From Brugia malayi (lineage: Eukaryota > Nematoda > Chromadorea > Rhabditida > Onchocercidae), in assembly GCF_000002995.4 (NCBI RefSeq), contig NW_025062479.1, positions 4,397,221 through 4,461,220 of the forward strand: 64,000 nucleotides of DNA. Direction: 5' to 3'. Position numbers and translations under genes: made by a program. The first letter of the stretch is position 1. Each line of letters begins with the position of its first letter. The notes under the pieces were generated by a model. It saw nothing but the letters and a program-made list of their open reading frames with translations. It ran no database searches and was not told where the DNA came from. Below, piece after piece: positions 34,999-48,100 of the stretch.

Positions 34999-37200
34999 AT
35001 GGTAACTACTGTAGCTTATTTATAATATGTGTTGGGTAAATTGTAATAAACCATCTCAATTATTTCCTCACTGTTTGCAGGGCTTGCTTGGACTGATCAG
35101 AAAATTCAAAAATCAGCCAGGGAAAGAATTCAGGATATTGTTGCTTGGTGATTTTCCTTTTTTTTTTCACAAACAATTTTTATAAATTAGAAAGTTCTGA
35201 ATAACATTTTTCTTGCTCACTTCTGTCCATATGGAAAATTCTGATCTAGATTTCTTCATGAATTTTGCGATGCGGTGACCCTCTTCAGGTCTTATGCGAT
35301 ACGCAGGATTGTTTCATTCAGTATATCACATTACGCAAATATGTCAGACACGTCATGCATGTGCTCCAGACTGATCTTTTTATTTTTTTTCGTATGTGAA
35401 GAAGCGACTTGACATTTCGACAGATTTTTGCATTCTTTTCAGGCTTGGACAATGCCGGTAAAACGACAATATTAAAGAATTTAGCTTCGGAAGATATAAA
35501 ACACATTACACCTACGCAGGTGCAGTCCATGATTTTTTTTAGATAAGAGCTCATTTTGTTTGTAGTAATATCATTCGGTAATCTCATGTATGATCCTAAA
35601 ATTTAGTGTTTTAGGGGTTCAATATTAAAAGCGTAGTGTCAGATGACGTGAAATTGAACGTATGGGATATTGGAGGACAACGAAAGATTCGTCCATACTG
35701 GAAAAATTATTTCGAAAATACCGATATTTTGGTAATATCATAGAAAAAAATTGACTTGCTTTTCTTGAAATGAAAGTTTCTAAGTGAAATTTTGAAGATT
35801 TAACTTCCTAGTTCTACTTTTAATAGCTTGTTTATTAACATTCGTAGTATTATCGCTTTTCAGATATATGTAATTGACAGTTGTGATCGTAAACGATTTG
35901 ATGAAACAGGCATGGTAAAAAGTATTCATGATCAGTTCTTTAAATTTTTACCTCGTCAGTAACGCATCCCATAATTGATATATCCAATCTGTGATATATA
36001 TGCCTAAAGTTTAAATTTGGATTAACAATTTTTAGAGTTATCAAATAGTGGACAAAAAGTCATCATAAAATGTAGCATAATATATTTGTGAGATAGGGTA
36101 GCATAATAGCTAGAATATATGGCCTGCAATTATTTTCGGTGTTGCCAATGCAGATGAGTATTTGATATACTGGCATTATCGGTCCTTATAAAAAATTCGC
36201 TTGGAAGGGCAGATTTGAGAGAGTTTCTGATGTATTTTTTATAAGTTTACTTCAAGGTTAGGGATCTTTTAGAGGATTTCCAAGTTCAAGCAATTAATAC
36301 TGTCAAAATTTTTGTACAGTATAATGGATTTTGAATAGGCCCCTATTACTGCATTGCAGGAACTCTTTGAACTTCTGGATGAAGAGAAACTCAAAAATGT
36401 CCCGCTACTGGTTTATGCTAATAAACAAGTAAGCTGAACTAAAAAGAAGGTCGTGAACTCTATTTTGTGGGCTAACAAGCTTTTTTAACGATCACAGTCA
36501 ATGTATAACCAACAGAAGGTGTCCAAATATGACTCTCAGAAATTCATGCGTTTTATATTTCGCTTTTCACTTTCCCTTAATTTTCTGGGGAAATTTTGTG
36601 ATTTCTCAGGAAATTCTTTACTTCATTCAAATTATGCAAATCTTTCCTTCGTCTTTTTGGCTATATTATAAACATCTTAACTCAGTTGTTGAAAATATTC
36701 CTTTCTGCAGAAGCTTCTTTCATAATTTTTTAAATTTAAAGGATTTGGCGACAGCAGCCAAAGCAAATGAAATAGCAGAGGGTTTACATCTGTTATCAAT
36801 CCGTGACAGGTCTTGGCAGATTCAGGCATGTTCTGCTGTTACTGGTGAGGGTATCAAGGTATCTATCATTTTCATTTAAAATAAATAGTTTCACCATAGA
36901 AATACAAGAAAATCATGCAGATCAGCATATTTTCATTTTTTTCAAACACTACGAAAGTGATTAGATTTTCGATACAAAGTAATTACAAAATTTTATATTA
37001 GCTTTTCGTCTCACTACACAGAAGATATTACTGGATTACTAGTTAAGACATGAAAACATATCTTCTTATTATCACACAAGAAATAAATTGATATCGTTTA
37101 GTGCTGCTGATATTCACCGCATGAATTTATTTGTTGTTTGTAGGATGGGATGGATTGGATCTCAAAGAATTTACGACAACAACAGAAAAAGCCGAAATAG
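34999..37200 (+). CDS. arl-3: ARL3, ADP-ribosylation-factor-like small GTPase
   Basis: Eight exons: 34999-35001, 35081-35147, 35443-35519, 35615-35731, 35864-35914, 36360-36428, 36742-36858, 37144-37200. Total 558 bases, 185 residues (human ARL3 182). The N-terminus [20 protein letters not shown] is almost the human sequence. G1 is GLDNAGKTT, the switch I Thr lies in HITPTQGFNIKSV, G3 is [14 protein letters not shown]4 is NKQD (split by the intron after 36428) and G5 is [10 protein letters not shown]. The protein ends RQQQKKPK. It lacks a myristoylation Gly-Ser type site, as in other ARL3 proteins. ARL3-GTP releases lipidated cargo from UNC119 and PDE6D carriers in cilia (family knowledge). 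The first coding exon appears to end directly after the ATG, a placement dictated by reading frame and the strong donor GTAACT. Confidence 0.92.
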
Positions 37201-37908
37201 CCAGCAGTGTATGGGGATGCTATGAAATCTAGAATTTTTTAATCATAAATAGGAAGAAGCAAACGATGCATTCTATTGCTAATGAATTTATTATAAGTGA
37301 AACCGCGATATAACCTGAAACACTTATTGATCAAAACGGAGATCAGGAAAACATTATCTGAACCATACTCAAATCGTATCTATTATATAAAAGAATTAAT
37401 GCTTGCTAAATAGTCGCATTTTCATGCATTTTATTCAAATGACCACCTTATATGTATATTTCGGACGTAATTTCATACTAATCTACAGCAATGCACTACA
37501 ACACAAGCTACATCATTGTCAAACCATTTTGAGAAAAATCTAACAGATTTTTCTGTTTTATGAAGTGAACTAAGTGAGTTTAAACCAGTTCTTGTTCAGT
37601 CAGTCAGTTTCAAAGTATCATTACGAGCAGTGAAACATTTATTATGCAAAATGATGTACTTTTAGAAATGTTTTGAAATCTCAATTGTTCCGTCACAGAG
37701 TTATAAACAATTTCAGCCTGAACTCTTGTTAAACCATATTCTGAAACAGAAAAGATATTGCATGTGTTATTGATTAAAAGTAGGTAGTTCTGAAGGACAG
37801 GCAAACATAAAATCAACGTCTGATATGATGGATTTCATTGAGATAGATCATGGTATGATCTCGTAGAATTTACGATGGTAATTTCATCATGCACAGTGAG
37901 AATAATTT
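37201..37908. other. spacer between ARL3 and the Ly6-like gene
   Basis: A minus-strand block at about 37650-37740 follows an acceptor (TTTCTGTTTCAG) and reads EYGLTRVQAEIVYNSVTEQL. It looks exon-like and lies downstream of the Ly6-like gene, so it could be an alternative last exon or a chance frame. Nothing else was recognised. Confidence 0.35.
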
Positions 37909-38730
37909 TCAACACATCTTGCAGTGGTAATTGATAAAAATAAGGCACACAGCCAGAGCGCCAACTGACAGTGGGATAATTACTAACAGAATAATTAAAT
38001 TACTTCCACGATGTCTTCCTACCGAACCTATCGATGATTCTTTCTGAAAATGCATAATCATTTTATTTTGTTGGCAAAAGGTAGGAAGGTTTATAAACTC
38101 CGTGAGATGAGTAGTAAATTGAGAAAAATCATCGACGGAAACATTCTCAAACAGTACAGAAAAGTTTTGCAGTGATTCAATATCCAGTCACTTCGATGTT
38201 TAGAAGTCCTACCCTTTCCCTTACCTCAACCAGATTTAATGGTTGTGAATCAGCCACATTATCAGTGCTTTCTTCAATAGAACCGTGTAAGTATGCAAAT
38301 GTATTGCAAAAATCTTCTTCGCAAGCACAAACCTGAAAATAATAGGAAGTGGAGCAATTTTACAAGCTAATCTTTCCCAGCAGACTTTCCAGTTAACACA
38401 CGTCTATTGCACAAATATACGGAAATCGACTTAGTGACAAAAATGCGAACCTCCTGCCATCCGTTCCAGTTGTGCTGACATTTTGCCAGATCTCTTGCAT
38501 CACCTGCATTGCTACATAGCTGTTCCATATGTGCCTGACTATCTATAGAAGACTAACAAATCAATTCAATACTGCAAAACAATAAAATCCATGAAATTTT
38601 AATAAATTTGTATGTTTCATCAAAATGAAAACGATACCTTCACTGCGGAATCCAATCAAACACAACTCGCCTGTACAAATCAGCGAATCTTCACAGTTTT
38701 GTTTGTCGCAAAAGCATCTTACAGTACTTT
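37909..38730 (-). CDS. small Ly6/activin-receptor-fold membrane protein, first exon not placed
   Basis: Four linked exons on the minus strand, from 38730 to the stop at 37909-37911. The mature part starts STVRCFCDKQNCEDSLICTG and continues ELCLIGF. It then has a Cys-containing middle (EQLCSNAGDARDLAKCQHNW) and the closing block VCACEEDFCNTFAYL. The Cys spacing, CxC near the start and a CxxxxCN end, matches three-finger (Ly6/uPAR or TGF-beta-receptor ectodomain) proteins. A linker follows, then one membrane helix (LIILLVIIPLSVGALAVCLIF) and a very short tail ending NYHCKMC. No kinase domain is present, so it is not a receptor kinase. Such nematode proteins are secretory-route membrane proteins of mostly unknown role; some Ly6 proteins modulate channels or receptors. 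The signal-peptide exon upstream of 38730 was not found. Confidence 0.6.
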
Positions 38731-41700
38731 CTATAAGCGATAGACGTTACGGTAGGAAATAGAATTCATCACATTAAACAAATATGAAGATTTTCTCTAA
38801 GAAATAAATATATTTTAATGGAATTATTTACCAGTACAAATCTTTGACCTCTACTCTTTTCTTTTTCTTGAAAGAAGCACACAGGAAAAAATATCCGTTT
38901 TTGTCTTGCAAAGACGAAATGAAATGGCTTTCATTCTTTGTTAATTTCAAACGTCCTGTTTTTTTTTTTTTTTTTTTTTTTTTTTTCAATTCGGATTTTC
39001 CTGTCCACAAACCACTCAGTAAATAACAATCCTGTTTCAAAAACTTTTATGCATCAGATAAAATAATTGGAAAACAACAGTATACAAAATATTGCTTTCT
39101 AATAAAATATTGCTCAAACTCTTAGAATTTAAAGGCTTTTTCCCAATTTTTTCAAATTTATTGCAAAACTACTGAGTGGTACCGGAAAAACAGTACAGGA
39201 TTCGAAATTTTGGACGTTATTTCTGGTCCAACAAATTCATTCAAGTATTTGTAAAGCTGTAACTAAAAGCGTGAACATAGCATCTTGGGAATCATTGCAG
39301 TGAGAAAGAAAACGATTAGATTATGTGATATTTCAAGTATGTGGATGCATTATATGCAGCAATGTTGGATAATATAGAAACACCTTGGAGACAATCCATA
39401 ACTAACAATAACGAAACAATTACAGAAGATAACTGAACATTTACTAGACAAATATATCAACGATATTTCTTTAGTATATGCTCTTTTCCATTCATCTTTC
39501 TCTTTTTCTTTTTCTTCTTAGAAAAGCTTTTTTTTTTTCAACAGTGATTCACGGTCAGTGAATATGTTTATTTTAGAAGAGAACGGGAGAATAGCTTCAT
39601 TTTTTAAATAGACTATTTGAGTATTACTCCTAAAAATATATGTAGCATTTTTTGGCAGCCAGTGAATTCAGAAATTTTCGTATTTGTCAAAAAATAAAGG
39701 AGTTAACAAACTCACGAACTTTAATGTGTGATTTGAGTCCCAAGAAAAATATGAGCGAAATGGTTTCAAAACATTTATGAACTTAGTCATATTAGAAGTA
39801 CTGGTAAGAGGATAACAACCAAGTGATGGCTATCTTCTGGTAGTCACAGTAAAACTTATGTATTGTTTCCTGTAATAATACCTGTGATAGCATACGTGAA
39901 GATTTTTTCAATTGGCTACTTTCAGATTTAGGAAATATGAGAAATTTCGGATTCATTATCATATATTGCTGTATTCATGTTATCAGCATTATCATGTAAG
40001 TTTTGATATACTTTTGAAGTTAATGCTAAATATTAGACTTGATAAAAAATAAATCGTTTTTCAATCCCTTTCAAAATGAATGTATATCCATTAGTCGCAA
40101 ATGTAATTAAAAAGAGGAATTTTTCTTCAGATAAGAAAAAGGGGAAAAAGAGGAATATGTCCATCAGCTAACGAACAGTTGGAGAGGGATGATAGATAGA
40201 ACCATTCAGTCAAAAGTATCCCTTCAACTTACACTATTTTTTTTCCAGTTTATCGTAAAAAACTTTTTGTTAAGCTATGTAATAAACTTTGGAATAATTT
40301 AAAATTCAGGAATTTTTTTTGCAGGTTTTCAAGTCTAACTGGTTCTAAGTTAACTTTTACTTTTGACGATTTTTTTGTTTCGATTCAAAATTCCATAGTG
40401 AATTTCGAAAAAAAAAAAAAAATGAACTATGTTACAGTAAAAACAGATAGCTCTTCTTCCTAAGAGCAAACCTTATCTCATTCTAAATCAATAAATATGA
40501 ACTACATCTACAATTCAACATGATGATAGTGATTGGATTCTCGATACATCTGTAAGCAATTTCTTTCATTATTTTTGAAATTACATTAGAAATTCTATGC
40601 TCGATATCTGACCAATGTTCCTTAACTCTTCATAAATTCAGCAAGATGGTTATATTAAATTGATTAGGCGTTGATACATTACAGTTAAAACAAAGCTGAA
40701 ATAATGTTTTAATAGAAATGTCTTTCAGAACAGAAACTCAATAGAAATAGGTATAGCATGTAGTCTCAGTTTCTCTGTCCTTAAAATTAATTAATGATTG
40801 AAATGCTGAAGTCCCTCTCTTTATGTGGTGACCCGCAGTTAATTTCAATTATTTTCTTCCCGATTGAATTACATCAGATACAAGATCAGGAAAAGTACGT
40901 AACTACGTTGCAACATTTTCTATCGACCTATTTGACAATTATTTCAAATAAAATAAAAACGGAATTGATAAAATTGAAATGTAACATACGCGCTAACTGT
41001 ATCAGCTGTGAATGTACCAAAGCACACAAACAGAGGAGCATCACAGACAGCAATAATCAACTTTTCTAGAAAACATCTGCTTCACTATGTTTTTGCCAGT
41101 AGTGATAGTAGCACATACTCGAGAGCAAAGCAGTAACAAGGCCTACTCACCACCAAACCAATCCCTAAAGATATCTTAAAATTTCGATGTTTAATTAGCT
41201 ATTGAAAAAACGCCAAAAAAACGATAAAAACTTCCAAGTTTTGTTTCTAAAACTTTGCTATAAATTTATAGCAATTTTTACAGTATGAGTAGCGCTTCAA
41301 GATATAATTGTCAAAATTAAGAGTATCTAAAATTCCTAAATTGCTTTATGGGGAAAAAAATCTGCTTTACTGAAACTGTAAGTCCATTTAAAAAGTTGAT
41401 TCATTTCACAGATAACCGAATGTGAAGGAAGTGAATTAGTGGTTGACACTGAAACATATTTCTCCTCCAGCAGGTGGAAACAAAAATGTACATAGATAGG
41501 AATAACTGATAACCAATATATCAGCTTGGAAGCTAGCAAAGCATAGGTTTAATGAAAAGGGATAGAAGTATGGGAAGAGAAGAGATAAATCCAGATTCTC
41601 TGCGCAATAATGGGATACCTAAAGGACCATAAAAGTATTTATATTCTCTCATACTCTTATGATGGTTCTAACGTTTTTCGCTGTGGAATTACAGCCTTTT

Positions 41701-41916
41701 TGAGATACCGCCTTCTCACGGCATAAATACTAATGAAATTTACTTGCGACATTTACAACATTTACTCCTTTATCTGTTTGCTTTACTCATGAACAATTAA
41801 GCAAGAACTGTTATGGTACTAATCTAAATAATTCTTAATTCACTGCATTAGTTTGAAGCCTGTCATGATAATTTTCGAGATCTTTGAAAAAATTAATAAG
41901 TTAAATTAGAATAACC

Positions 41917-41919
<3 letters not shown>

Positions 41920-41952
<33 letters not shown>
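41920..41952. repeat. (TA)n microsatellite
   Basis: About sixteen uninterrupted AT dinucleotides in non-coding DNA. Shorter (TA)n runs occur at about 7535-7559 and 46692-46709. Confidence 0.9.
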
Positions 41953-41955
<3 letters not shown>

Positions 41956-42288
41956 ACTCTCCTGTCAATGTTTTCGACCTGTGGTAATATATTTCCGAGG
42001 TTGTAGTTAACTGAAATCCACAGTACTTCCAGGTGGTTATATGTACTTGTAATTCTTGTAAAATTATTTGTAGTATATTCAAGTCATCCAGAAAACTCAG
42101 TTGTTTTGATGTGGTATATAAAGGAAATAAGATCCACATTTAAGAATGCTTAGTTCACGCATTCAACTCTTTCTGATCCTTGATATTTGGATAACATCTT
42201 GTCCTATAGCAATATGTTTCCGAGCTTGTCCTATTGGCAATATGTATTTTCTATCTTCATTACGATATGTTATATCTTTGGAAGATAA

Positions 42289-42336
42289 GGTCAAGTAATC
42301 TCAAAGTTGGAAGAATAGATATTTAAGAACAACAAA
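42289..42336 (+). repeat. 48-bp dispersed direct repeat, copy 1
   Basis: The segment begins GGTCAAGTAATCTCAAAGTT and ends AAGAACAACAAA. A second copy lies at 42659-42706, differing at about five positions. The two copies lie 370 bases apart start to start. Confidence 0.75.
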
Positions 42337-42658
42337 ATAGATGGAAGCCATTCAGTTTTTCATTTGCTTTGTCTGTGCATTGTTCGCTTCACTAAATTTC
42401 GAGAAATGAGATATATCCAATATTCGAGAACGACAAGATATGTCCAACAGCACAACTCTGTTACCAGACTTTGTCCACCTCACATTTCATTTATTCTAAG
42501 CATGGGTCTGCTGTAACTCGTCCTTTCCTGTGTTACGACTTTAGTCTTTATGCGTCTCTTTCCTTCTCCCCTTATTGTTTATATTTATAGTACATTCGAC
42601 ATTACGAAAGAATTGAGAAATACTTGCAGAGTTATTCTTCTTTCTAACTTATGTTTTT

Positions 42659-42706
42659 GGTCAAGTGATCTCAAAGTTAGAAGAATGCATATTTAAGAAC
42701 AATAAA
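42659..42706 (+). repeat. 48-bp dispersed direct repeat, copy 2
   Basis: The segment begins GGTCAAGTGATCTCAAAGTT and ends AAGAACAATAAA, the same orientation as copy 1. The pair could be the remains of a short LTR-like or foldback element, or one local duplication. Confidence 0.75.
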
Positions 42707-45144
42707 TTTATTCTAACTTTTCAAAATTGCTTAATAATCCTTTTGTTTCACTATTACATATGAAATAACGTCTTAAGCAGAAAGAAAGGAATGGTTCATT
42801 TCCATTCAAAAAATGATTGTAACGTACGCCGAAGCTAAAATTACATTTTCATTGAATAGCTTTTAGCTTTTCCTGAAAAAAAAAAAAAAAAAAAAACTGG
42901 AACAAATTATAACTAATGCCCAAATCATATTTACTGCTTTTGAAGTTTAGGTAGATTTAAAGTTTTCAGCCTACTATTTCAAGTTGTCCACAGACTTAAT
43001 TTCAAAGTAGACAGGAAAATGAACTTTTCGGTTGATTTCTTGTTAAGTGCAACATTTCAAAAAGCTTGATCTTTTAAGAATTTTCTTGATCAACTGGATT
43101 AGATTGATTGAAGGAGTCTCACAGAAAGATGTTACAATCACCATTTAGAACAAACACAAGAGACGTTAAAAGTGATTGCCAGCAGATAATGAAAAACAAG
43201 CAAGAATGCTTTACTAATCACTTTTTCTGATGACCTCACATTCTCACGAAAAAGAGAAATGAAGACTGCGAATTTCAATGTCATCTGGTTAATGTCGACC
43301 TGGCAGATTGTGATGGAGTAAATGATTCAGAAGCGATATTGCTACAACTCTTCATTCTCTTGCTTTTCCATTCTATCCTATCCGTGTTTGTGTGCAGCAC
43401 CAGATCACATGGCAGATATGTAATAGAACTAAATATAATAAATTTCAATTTTAATGAAATGTGAACAATGAAAAGTTAATCATTCTCATTTTCAAAATAA
43501 TTAACTATAGCGCTCTTTAAAGACAATATTGAAAAGAAAACTGCAACAATTCTGAAATACTTTCCAGTTTTAATCGATTTGCATCGTGCACATAAAACTG
43601 ATGACAACCTTGTAATATTATTATAAACACTCAGAGGAAGAATAGCGGGGGAAGGAAAAAAGAGATGATTATCACTGGATCAATGATAAAAGACGAAATG
43701 TTATCGTTGGTTCAAGAATAAACTAAGTTGTTGGTAATTTTAGGACAACGAATGATGGGTGGATGGGTAAGATAAGGGAGCGATAGCGAAAAAGCCAAGG
43801 AAGCTGGGAAAGAGTGTGGATCAAGGGGTAAGGAAAAGAGAGGCTTAAAGAAATGGATGGATATGAATTGAAATTGGTTGTTATTGGAAGCTTTCTTAGA
43901 TTTTCAACTGAATGGAGGATTCAGAAACAGCAGCCTTTTTTCATCCGTAACTGATCGAGTTATATGCTGAATTGCCAACTTACTCTCCAGTAATCCCTCA
44001 TTACTATTACTCTTTCAGGCTGCTCACTCTGCCAATACAATTAAACGGATAAAGAGGAAATGGAGCAATACTTCACCGAGCAATAGTCGACCAATTCCTC
44101 TTCCACCACTCATTGAAAGAGTAATTATCAATAGAATATTACTTTGCTGTCCTCAGTGATATGCAAAATTGCTAAATTGACAGAAGGCCAATAACTAACC
44201 CAAATATCGGCGTCAGGCTCAGCTTTAATTTCAATCCAAACAATCTTCTGACTTTTCATAGAAACAGGATATCACTGTCTTCCCATGTATAGTTTTCTTA
44301 TGTATAGTTGAGCGGGACTAAAGAGCTCTATCGTTTTAATTTTTGTCTTGCTAGCAAAAAAAAAAGAACTTGAAGTTAAAGTGAAAACCGATATTGGTAA
44401 TTGTAAAGTATGTAATCAATGTATTAAACGCGTATTCGAATCATATTTAACAATTGAGCTTAGAACTGTTTAGTATCATCATTATATGAAACATATTAAA
44501 CAATTCAAAAAGTACATGTGGTGCGGTAAAAGTTGCAAATTTATTATAGTCTACTTAGGAAATTCAGTTGAAAAATAGAAATCTGGACCTCAGTCATGAA
44601 AGTTGTCGTTTCAGTTTACAAAACTTCAGCGAAGATTACATTTTATGCTTTCAGTAAAGTCGGAACCAGGATAAAAAAAGTAATATTTGGTAACCTTTAT
44701 CCTAGCAATTCGAAAATGATTCCAGATATATGTAAAAAAAGGAAATAGTTATCTTATTTTCCTGTGGCAAAATTCCTAGAATATTTCACTAGTAACAATG
44801 AATACGTCATTCTTTCAAATGCTTTCTCAGCATTGCTAATACATTTTCAGATGACAACTAGTAACAAAAAGTGGAATGGTTTTTATACTTCTCGTAGAAC
44901 CTAACCACCTCAGTGTTCGTCAGGATTTTTCCACCTTACAAATAATAATAGTCATAATAATGTTTAACAACAACAGCTTTAGCAACTTGACTTTTATAGG
45001 TTCCATTTTATTAGAGACTATCCTGCTAAACATCATACCCGTCGCTGAAAATACAGGAAAACTGATGAAATGAGCCTCATTACAAGACATCATTTCCCAT
45101 CGGGCAATAAATACCGTCGATGGAAATATTCGTCATCAAATTTT

Positions 45145-48100
45145 CTAATAATCTGACAAATCATAATATGAATATGCTAGTCTACAAATGATAGCAACCA
45201 GTAAAGGAATTCCCGTATCAAACGACACCAAACGAGATGCCGTTTGTGAACATGGATATTGCGATTCATCCTGTAAAAAAAAAGCAACTATGTATTTGAT
45301 CACCAGAAAGATAAAAATTCTTAAAAGCTATTCTTAAGTAGAATGAAACCATGACATATTAGCAAAAACTTAGCAGAAAGTAGTTGCATTTCCTAAAATT
45401 GAAAATAAAAAAAAGTAAATAAAAACTGAAAAGAAAAGTCCAGTTTGGAGAAATAAATTACTTTTTCTAAAAGTTGATGGTGCAGTTCAACAATTTCAAG
45501 TTATAGATTATTTCTTAAATTAGTGAGCTTTACCTCATTAGAATGTACACATTTCGATGGCGATTTACGTTGCTTTGCATGGACATGTCGACATCTCCTA
45601 TCGCTAATATCTTCGGAAAATGAATCCACAACGTTTATGTTTGAGATTACTCGCTGTTTATCTGAAGCGTTATCCACCTGCAAATAATTAAGTGCTAAAT
45701 CTTAATTGGTTAATGTGCAATCTAATTTTTAGCACTGTATTTTTTTTGCACCGATAATTAAATTACTATTTTTCCAACGAATGTAAGTGAAAATCACTTT
45801 CACTAAAAGTTTTTTAAAAAATTTCTTGAAATGTTTAGATTATTTTTCTAACCATTAATCTTTATTCTTTGGTCTTAGAACTCGAATCATTAAGTATAAA
45901 AGAAAGAATGTTAACCTGCTTGAATGTAGTGATAAATTCTGGTGGTATTGAAAGAGGACACCGCGTTTCATCATAGCAAACAGAGGAACTCGATACCGGA
46001 TTGCTCTGCACAATAATAACTAACAGCAAATTGGTATTTGGTACCCAATGAGCATACATTTTTCTGAAGCAAAGGATTTTTTAGCTCATTATTATAAATT
46101 GTTTCCATAAAAAAATCACACCAAACAAAGAACATTCAGCCTTTTAACTTACACAGCACATTTAGCAGGATTATGCTTGCACGGGCGCTCGGCTAAATTA
46201 TCAGCAATTAGTGCTGACGATTTAGGCATCTCCCATCTCGACCCATTACCTGACCAATTTTCTATGCCCCAATTTGCCAAATAGTACTTCGTTGCTTTAT
46301 CACATGAAAATGTGTCGGTATCACCAGTAAACGTTGCAGTGTACGCTGAAGGATGTGGTGCATTTTTTAAAATGTTTTTCTTGGTTAGATTTCATACTAA
46401 TCCCACTCACTCATATATCTGTATATTTTTGAAGTCTTAAAATAATAAGATGCAATTTTAAAGGAAGGCTACGGCTAAATAACAATACACAGTGAGTTTG
46501 TCGAAGTTTAATATAAAGTTATGGGTCAATGGTCTGGTAATAGAAATTACATCTAAACTTAAATGTTTAAATCAAACCATCAACGTAAGGATGTATTAAT
46601 GATGTGAATATTTGAACAATAGCAAAATTCTGCAATAATGCCAACAGTCGATTCCAAATCTGCAACAACGACCCAAATATTGCATTGACCTGAAATATAT
46701 ATATATATAGTCCTTGCTTTGCTTCTCAGATACGTTGGAAGATACATCTCAATTTTGAGTTTTTAAAATCATGCATACATTACATAATCATAAATTGGAT
46801 AGTTAACATATTACATCTTACTCTAAAAGCAGCACCAGCAGTATACATAACCATTTCATTCTGTTTACAGATTGCTTGATAATCAACATAAGTTGTTCTG
46901 TAAAAAAAAAAAATTCAGTTGTCTTTTAGATAATTCAATTTTAATTTAATCTAATCTAGCCAAACAATTTTAGGTAGAAACTCAGCTGAAATATTCCTCT
47001 CAGTGATACGAAACCTTAGAAATATCGAATACTATAAACATTTATCGACATTTTTTGAGCATACTCAGTGTAATAGTTATTTCTCAGCAGTAGCGTCATT
47101 GTCCGTTCTGTAATTCGATTCACCGATCCAAACCAGCGTCCTAACAAATCGAAATTCTTCGGGACTCCTGCTTCACCTCCAGAAAATCCACCAGTGCTAC
47201 TTATAGAAGTATTTAAACTACTATAAACAATGTATGCATGCTCATCCAATAGAAAACACCATCGGCGCTCATCCTTCAATAAAATATCATTCCAAAGACT
47301 GTAATTTTCGAGAAATTTCCACAAACTGAAATTTGTTCTAGGAATTTGTAAATCCTACTTTGAAATGAAAAAATCTAAATTAAAGTAAAGCACGATTCGT
47401 TCACCTGTGGCCCACAACCAAATTTCTTCATTATTTTTGCCATACAGTCTAACGTCAGTTCCAATCCCACTACACCAAGTAATGCACCATCAATATCAAG
47501 TGCTTTAGTGACTGTTAGAAGAAGCGAAACATTTTCTGGATGACCGTATGCTGATTGCGTCTCCTTTTGATACCAAAGATAGGCTAAATAATGCTTTTAA
47601 TAGATGGTCTGATCCGGAAACATTTTTTACTGCTAACAAAGTTTGGTGATACATACTTTCTTTATTTACATCAACAACCAAACGCCCCGGCATACGAACG
47701 CTGCGTTGAAAGTACTGATCTTCACTGGAACGACGATTTAAGTCTTTAATAAAGTGCTGATAGCTCCTGGAAAGAGGAATGATTTAAGTTCAAAAATTTT
47801 AGCTGAACATATACAGAGCATCAACTTGAATAAAAAACTAATCATTTCATATATTCAATTTACTGATTTCTCAACAATTATTTTTATTTTACTTATAGAT
47901 TTATTTATAGAGAATGTCTTTTTTAATGTCATACTCGCCTCAACTCTGCAGCTTCTATGAGCTATAACTAATTTGCAACATTTTTTATGAAACGCCAACT
48001 AAAATAGCCTAGAATACTGTTTTAAAGAAACATTTGCTGCCTCGGCATTGCTTGAGCACCCATAGTAACTGTTGCTGACTTCTGTACTGATGCGGTTTCT

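Larger units (their letters stand above)
38731..45144. other. gene-poor region of about 6.4 kb
   Basis: No protein family was recognised. Contents: a T run at about 38960-38985; a signal-peptide-like plus-strand frame at 39937-39995 followed by a perfect GTAAGT donor; a (TA)n run at about 41920-41952; a pair of 48-bp direct repeats at 42289 and 42659; and an A run near 42870-42893. The first exon of the Ly6-like gene and downstream sequence of the alpha2-delta gene may also lie here. Confidence 0.45.

Noticed and set aside
36529..36879. Plus-strand 116-codon frame as an independent gene
   Set aside because: Only its end (from 36742) is the ARL3 exon with the GTPase G5 motif; the start is the preceding intron.
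38828..39040. Minus- and plus-strand frames rich in Lys or Phe
   Set aside because: Both are produced by the 26-base homopolymer at 38960-38985.
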